A stretch of 64,000 nt of DNA from Akebia trifoliata (Eukaryota > Streptophyta > Magnoliopsida > Ranunculales > Lardizabalaceae), in assembly GCA_017979445.1 (NCBI GenBank), contig CM030710.1, positions 16,912,248 to 16,976,247 of the forward strand, given 5' to 3'. A program made the translations under genes and the position numbers. Numbering within the stretch: the stretch's first letter is position 1; every line of letters begins with the position of its first letter. Shown piece after piece: positions 57,995-64,000 of this stretch. The notes beneath the pieces are model-generated. The model did not search any database and had not been told where the DNA came from. It saw only the letters and a list, made by a program, of their open reading frames with translations.

Positions 57995-60168
57995 TGTAGA
58001 CACCTCAATTTGAACGGGCCACTACTCGAAAGAGCCCAAAAATACAGATTTTTCAAATAAATGGGTCAATGGGCCTCAAGGGATCAAGTCATTGAAAAGT
58101 GATATTTTGATCGAATCAAGGCCCCTAAGACCTCCAAATGGTTTGGGAGGCCCGTCAAGAGGACTCGGCCAACCCTCCGCTTTCCCAATATTCACCGTTC
58201 CGCTTCCAAAATCAAAAACGCCAAATTTTCGATAAAGTTCACCAACGGGACTAAGAAGCCCAATTTGCCAACACGTGGCATTTTGATTAATTTAATAATT
58301 TCAAAATCTAAAAAAATGGATAAAACTAAAAATATGAGACTTGGGACATCTATCACTTCCCCTACCTTCACCGCTCCGCTCCCGAATCCAATTACCCTAA
58401 GCCCACCTAAAGCCCACAAACCCTCAACACTCACAAATTACATTTCTCACCTCCCCCTTAACCTAAACTCAATCCCACATCACCTAATATCTAAAACTAA
58501 CCTACACCCTCAAAATTCATTCCAAGATAACCCTCAACCAATTCCTAAAACCCAAAACTATTTCATAACCCAAGCCCAATACACTAAAAAGCCCACAAAC
58601 CTTTATCCATATCCAATTCACATCCAACCCACAACCCTAACCCATAAACCACAACCCACATCAACCAATCACTATTTTTATCATCAAAAAGTGACACATG
58701 TCATCACCCTATCTCACATTTCTCATCCAGCTACCTACCCCATTAATTTTCTTTAAACCTCATCTACCCACACATCAACTCATCACATTTTCTCTCAAAT
58801 CAAACACATCTACCCACACCCCTAACCTATACCTCCCCTAATCTACCCACATCAACCCATCACATTTTCTCTAAAAAAATCTAATCTACCCATACCCCTA
58901 ACCTATACCTCCTTCTAATCTATCATCATCATTCCCTATAAAACCCACATCTACAATCTAAACCTACACCCATCATCTCAAGTTAAACACTCAACCTCTC
59001 CCATCAACCCATCTCAACCCTTCATCTCTACCCATTTTGACACATGGCATCATCTCCCACACCCTCTCAAAATATCATCAACCACCTTCTTACACAACCC
59101 TTTTTTTAATTAAAATCCCATCCCCTCAACTCACTTCACCAATTAATTACTCTCTTACACAATCCCATCCTCTCAACCACTCTCATTTATTTTATTCCAT
59201 CTAATACTCAACCCAAATGGGTTGAAAGATCTAACCCATTTGGGTTGTAAAATAACTCATTTACCCTTCTTACACAAATGTCCTTCAATCATCTCTAATT
59301 TACCCCCACCTTTCTCTTAAACCCCACACCATTCTATCACTTCTCCTCATTTTACCCCATTATATCCCTAAAATAACTCCTCAACATCTATAAATACCCT
59401 CATCCTCTTCCCAAAAAATTCACCAACTTTCACTACAAAAATTTTATCCCCAACTCTCACTACTAACAACTATCACCAATTCTCACCAAGTCTACCAATC
59501 ATCTCTTATTAACTTCACACCAAGTCTCACTAAAAAAAGAAAATCCCTACTCTCTCTAATCACCTCTTCCCATTCTCATACTCTCATATTCTACTAAGGA
59601 CTCAAGAAGACTCAAAGAAAGAGAAGGAATGAAAGAAAAGAAAAGAAAACTTTGAAGTTTCAAGGTGGGTTTAAAGCAATCCCCCTCTCTCTCTCTCTCT
59701 ACCCTCTCCTCCTCTCTCTTCTATTATCCCCTCTCCTCTTCATTTATTTTAAATGGATTTAAGATGAGTGGATCTCAAGGCAAATGATCCATTAGGATCA
59801 TCTCTTTTAATGAGATGATCCTATGATCGAGCCGAAAATAAATCCCTACTTAGGGTACAAATGCACACACGTGGCACGGTATTTTTTGTATTTTTTTAAA
59901 TCAAATGACCGAATTGAGTTGAGGTTATTACTATTTAGTGGGGAGAAAAGGGTGCTTAACACCTTCCATTTTCTCCAACCGAGTCACTTATCCCGAATCT
60001 CAAGATTTGATCCGTACCTTATCCATCGAGAGTCACTAAACGCCAAAACGGCAATTTTCTAAAAAATGCACATCGGGTGATCATTCACACCCACTTACAA
60101 AAATGAATGGTGGCGACTCCTAACCTTAGTAGATGTGATCATCGTAATGACGAAATCACGTTTCTACA
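57995..60168 (+). mobile_element. Solo LTR, family B, unit 2
   Basis: 2174 bp, TGTAGACACCTCAATTTG to TTTCTACA, flanked by AGAGG (57990-57994 and 60169-60173). Compared with unit 1 it keeps one extra 24-bp segment near 59221 (GATCTAACCCATTTGGGTTG). The frames at 58192-58756 are low-complexity chance frames. Confidence 0.92.
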
Positions 60169-60173
60169 AGAGG

Positions 60174-61916
60174 AAAGGACAAAACAAAACAAAAGGTAAA
60201 ATCCCCAAGCCCATGTGACTAAGGATGGGAACTTTTCTGTCATTTTGTCTAAGGTGAATTTTATCAATGATCTCGGGAGATTCGTTGATAGATACTGGAG
60301 CTACCAAGCATATATGTGCAAACATAAATGCATTTACCTCCTACATACCTATGGGGGAAATTGAACAGTTGTTCATGGGCAACCCGTCAACTTCTAAAGT
60401 AGTAGAAAAGGGGACCGTGAAACTAAAGTTCACATCTTAGAATCATCTTATTTCTAAGGACGTTCTATATGTTCTAGACATTTGAAAGAACCTAGTCTTA
60501 AGTTCTCTCTTAAGTAAGAAATGGTTCAAATTAGTTTTGAGACTGATAAGTTTGTATTGTCCAAGAGTGAGTCCTTTGTAGGGAAATGATATTAGAATGA
60601 TAGGCTTTTTAAACTAAATGTAATGCTTCAAAACTTTAACAAAGTTTATACTTGTTTTGCTTAAATTGTTGATTCTTATAATCTTTGACAAACCATAAAA
60701 AACCAATGAACTCAGGATTATTATTATAGAACAATCAAACTAACAAATGGGAAATGTAGAGTTTGTGTAGACTCTAAATATGCCAGGAAACCTTTCAAAA
60801 AGAGTGGATAGATGTTCTAATCTTCTAGGACTTAATCTGTAGTGATTTAGGAAAATTAAAAGGATGTGAAACTAAAGTGGAAAAAAATACTTTTTGACCT
60901 TTATTGATGATTTTCTAAGTATTGCCCAATTTATCTTCTAGAAAGTAAAATTGAGGCAATAGAAAAATTCATAATCTACAAATAATAAATAAAAGACCAA
61001 TTAGATAATAAAATTAAGGTTTTAAAATCATATAGAAGTGGAGAATATGAATCTTGTCCTTTTAAAAAATTATATCAAGAAAAGGGAATCATTTATCAAG
61101 AAACGACATTGTATTTGTTACAATTTAATGGTACAACAGAAAAAAAAAAAATATAACCTTAAAAATTATGGTCAATGCTTTATTAATAAGTTGTAGACTT
61201 CAGATGAATTTATAGGGGTAGGCCTTACTTTCAACTTGCTATAATTTAAACAAAATACATTTTACAGATTTAGATAACAACTTATGAGCTATGGAAAAGG
61301 AGAATACACTCTTATAAATACCTAATAGTGTGTGTTGGGGGGGGGGGGGGGGTTGCTTAGCTAAGGTGTCAATACCTACACAAAGATAGACTAAATTGGG
61401 CCCTAAAAGAGTAGATTGCGTGTTCATAGGCTATGTTTGAAATAGTAGTGCTTGCACTTTTTTAGTAATCAAATATGAAAATAACCATCTTTAAAAAAAA
61501 ATTTGAAAATAACCTAATAAAGAAAAACATAACCTTTTAGCCAAGACATGAAATTTTTTTTTTTTTTTTAAGACTTTTTTCCTCTAAAGGATAAAGTCAA
61601 GGAAAATCAAATTAGGATTTTATCTAAAAAAGAAATCAAATCTTTTGAAGAATATGATTTTGAACTTAGAAGAAATAAAATAACTAGAATAGCCACTAGC
61701 TTTGGTTTAGACTTTCATACATTCTTAGTTGAAAATGAACCTCAATCCATCAAAGAGGCGATGACTTCTTCTTATGCAAATTTTTAGAAGGAAATAATCA
61801 ATAGTGAGTATGATTGTATACTGAGTAGTAAAACCTGAGAATTAATGGATCTTCCTCCTGGGTGTAAGATACTTCAATTTACATAGGCCTCATTTGAGAA
61901 AGATCCACAAAAATAT
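60174..61916 (+). pseudogene. Ty1/copia pol remnant, unit 2
   Basis: Duplicate of 37358-39097: protease VDTGATKHIC-like region, integrase pieces and the RT start FGLDFHTFLVE(N/D)EPQSIKEA. Shares the disabling stops of unit 1, plus a 16-G run at 61337-61352. Confidence 0.85.
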
Positions 61917-63236
61917 TATAGACACCCCAATTTGTCTGAATCAAGCCCGATAACTTAATCGAATCCAATAAGGAAAGATGAATTCAAAATAATTTCGATC
62001 AATCAAGTAAGACCCACTCTAAGCATAATCAAAATTTAAATTTTAGTTTGCCTTTTATTGACCAATGGTTACCCATGTTCTGGTCATGCATCAACTAAAG
62101 GCCAAATACTCTTGCATTGGCTTTTACCCATTTACATGTAGGTTACTTTTTTTGCATTGGATTTACTTACCTACATGCAAGTTGCTTTTTTTCCTTGGCT
62201 TTCATTCACCCTCTATACAAAAAAAAAATTACACTGGCCAGCTAAAGCTAGTTCGATTAGACAGTAATGTTGAGAATGTGAGCACTTAAGTGCTCAAAAT
62301 TTACTTAAGGAAATGACATCCTAAACCCCTTATTAGTGGGCTTATTTATCAAGAAAATCCCCTCTTTTTACCTCTATGCCCTTGTATTAGACTTCACATA
62401 ATTCATCCACCTAGGCTTTCTAGTAATTTTCCCATTTTTTCAATTTTGACCCATAATCTCATTAGGTCTCCACAAAGAGCTAATTACCCTTTTGTCCCCA
62501 ATTTGTTGAGACTCAATTAAGGAGATTGATATTTAAGCCCATCTTTCCAATTCTTAGTTTAAGGCCTTACCTAGATAATTCCTTATAAATTGACCAAGAT
62601 CTAGAGGCCTTGATTATTTTTTCCAACCATAGGAATCTTCTAGAACCTATATGCAATAACCCTTTTATCGTCAAGTTTGGTGGAGTGTCTTTCAAAATAA
62701 GTTACTAAAAAGACCAAAATCCCAATTCAAAATTACATTTTATTTCTATTAGGTACTTTATAATTTGACCAAATTCAAGGAACTTTGACAATTTTATCTC
62801 TCAATTAGAATTCTTTAGAACTCTTTATCTTTGGCACTTCTACCCTTTGATGATCATGATTGGTAAGACTCAAAGAAATTCAAAGATAATTAAACAAAGT
62901 AAGGAGTATAGTACAAGGAGCAATTTTATCAAATCTGAGGAATAGAACCGTTGTTTTCGAAGGTAAAATCTCTTTTATTTTTTCTATCTATGTTTTTGTT
63001 AGCAATGTAGTTTTATTTGGGATAAGTAGAGACCGGTATTGGTCTGGTGGGGTTGGTGCCTAACACCTTCCAACCCCGTAATGTGATCCCCAGATTCAGT
63101 TTTTCTTTAGTAGATTAGTTTCTTTATCCGTTTAGAGTCATTATTCGGTTCCTAGACCGTAATAACTAGGTGGCGACTCCCAAACCTCAAGGGTCAAAAG
63201 CGGATCCGCGCACCCTGTGGATCGAGGGCGCTTTCA
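61917..63236 (+). mobile_element. LTR related to family A (subtype A'), unit 2
   Basis: Duplicate of 39098-40415 with the same mutated TATAGACACC start and the same lack of a target duplication. Confidence 0.75.
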
Positions 63237-63720
63237 ATCGGTCTCCTTAATCGTTCTCTCCATTAATACCTCGTGGGCGTGGTCTGGCAGCAGATTGGTG
63301 TAGGTGAGTTCGTCGGTGCAGAACTGAAGTTTGCCAGTCGCACATCCCTCGATAAAAAAATTCTTCAACAGGCGGCAATTTCTAATGAGGTGTCCCAACC
63401 AACAATGGAATTTGTAGTATCGAGGGTTAGCCTGTTTTATCGATGTTGGTTCTTTCCTTACAAGTGGCATTTTGACCGCGTTGTCCCTGATCCACACTTC
63501 TAGTATCTACTCCACCTCTTCCATGTTGTAGGGGAAATCAAGTACCACTTCCTCCCTATTATAGTCTTTATTGTTCTTATTTTTTTGGAAATTATGGTCT
63601 CGTGCAGGCATTCTCTTCGACTGCCTATCCGACATGTAGATCTGATACTCAGGTCGTTTTTCCATCCTTCCCCATTCCATGGGTTTTTAGGTTTTGATTG
63701 TGAACGTCTATTCCTGAGAT
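63237..63720 (-). pseudogene. Ty3/gypsy gag remnant, C-terminal part, unit 2
   Basis: Duplicate of 40416-40903. The minus-strand frame reads PRYYKFHCWLGHLIRNCRLL, the zinc-knuckle-like gag segment. Confidence 0.75.
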
Positions 63721-63725
63721 GATGG

Positions 63726-64000
63726 TGAAAGCGCCCTCGATCCGTTTGGTGCGCGGATCCGCTTTTGACCCTTGAGGTTTGGGAGTCGCCACCTAGTTAT
63801 TATGGTCTAGGAACCAAACTGACTCTAAAACGGATAAAAAACTAATCTACTATAGAAAAACTGAATTCGGGGATCATATTACGAGGTTGGAAGGTGTTAG
63901 GCACCAACCCCATCAGGCCAATGCCGGTCTCTACTTATCCCAAATAAGACTACATCGCTAATGACAAAATCTAGATAAAAAAATTAACGAAAATCTTACC
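63726..64000 (-). mobile_element. Solo LTR, family A, unit 2 (cut by the window edge)
   Basis: Starts TGAAAGCGCCCTCGATCCG after GATGG (63721-63725), the same insertion as 40909-42597 (target GCTGG there; one base has changed in one of the units). Confidence 0.9.

Larger units (their letters stand above)
45098..64000 (+). repeat. 13.3-kb tandem segmental duplication, unit 2 (runs off the window)
   Basis: Direct repeat of 31835 onward, interrupted by the 9.5-kb family A element (45367-54887). After the insertion, offsets between units stay close to 22790 bp (for example 32591 and 55379). All older insertions of unit 1 that fall within range are shared. Differences between units are visible but few, so the duplication is older than the family A insertion and younger than the shared solo LTRs. 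Confidence 0.9.

Overview
The window is nuclear DNA of a flowering plant, probably a dicot; I cannot name the species. It is AT-rich, has one long intronless gene of the plant-expanded PPR-DYW class, and is otherwise almost wholly nested LTR retrotransposons, solo LTRs and MITE-like foldback elements. There are no operons, rRNA or tRNA genes, and no CRISPR arrays. The only convincing host gene is the PPR-DYW protein at 27179-29284 (+).

Layout. 1-9862 is a minus-strand, left-truncated copy of a large non-coding LTR element (here family A), interrupted by a 2.1-kb solo LTR (family B, 1003-3147). 9863-26830 is a graveyard: three copies of a long LTR-like repeat (family C), Athila-like and Tat/Ogre-like Ty3/gypsy remnants, and a MITE in an (AT)n tract. 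26900-31980 is the gene island: the PPR gene with a MITE just upstream, a hairpin just downstream, a hAT-type MITE with an 8-bp target duplication, a 200-bp foldback and a cluster of MITEs. 31835-45097 is a 13.3-kb block of decayed Ty1/copia and Ty3/gypsy elements and solo LTRs. 45098-64000 is a second, directly repeated copy of that block that runs off the window.

Only the second copy carries a complete family A element (45367-54887, 9521 bp). It has two near-identical LTRs of about 1.76 kb, a 5-bp target duplication (ATTAT), a primer-binding site matching tRNA-Arg and a purine tract. Its 6-kb interior has no gag or pol; instead it holds a 193-bp tandem array, diverged direct repeats of about 213-bp spacing, a roughly 70-bp triplication and a 77-bp tandem array. 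The same site in the first block copy (32100-32104) is empty, so insertion after duplication can be read directly.

The layers give an order of events: decay of copia and gypsy elements; insertion of family A and B LTRs and their reduction to solo LTRs; tandem duplication of 13.3 kb; then recent insertion of the family A element. The most interesting object is family A itself: a non-autonomous, array-rich LARD-like retrotransposon, apparently mobilised in trans by a Tat/Ogre-lineage element. The family letters A, B, C and M1-M4 are labels made up for this annotation. Boundaries, similarities and counts were read by eye.
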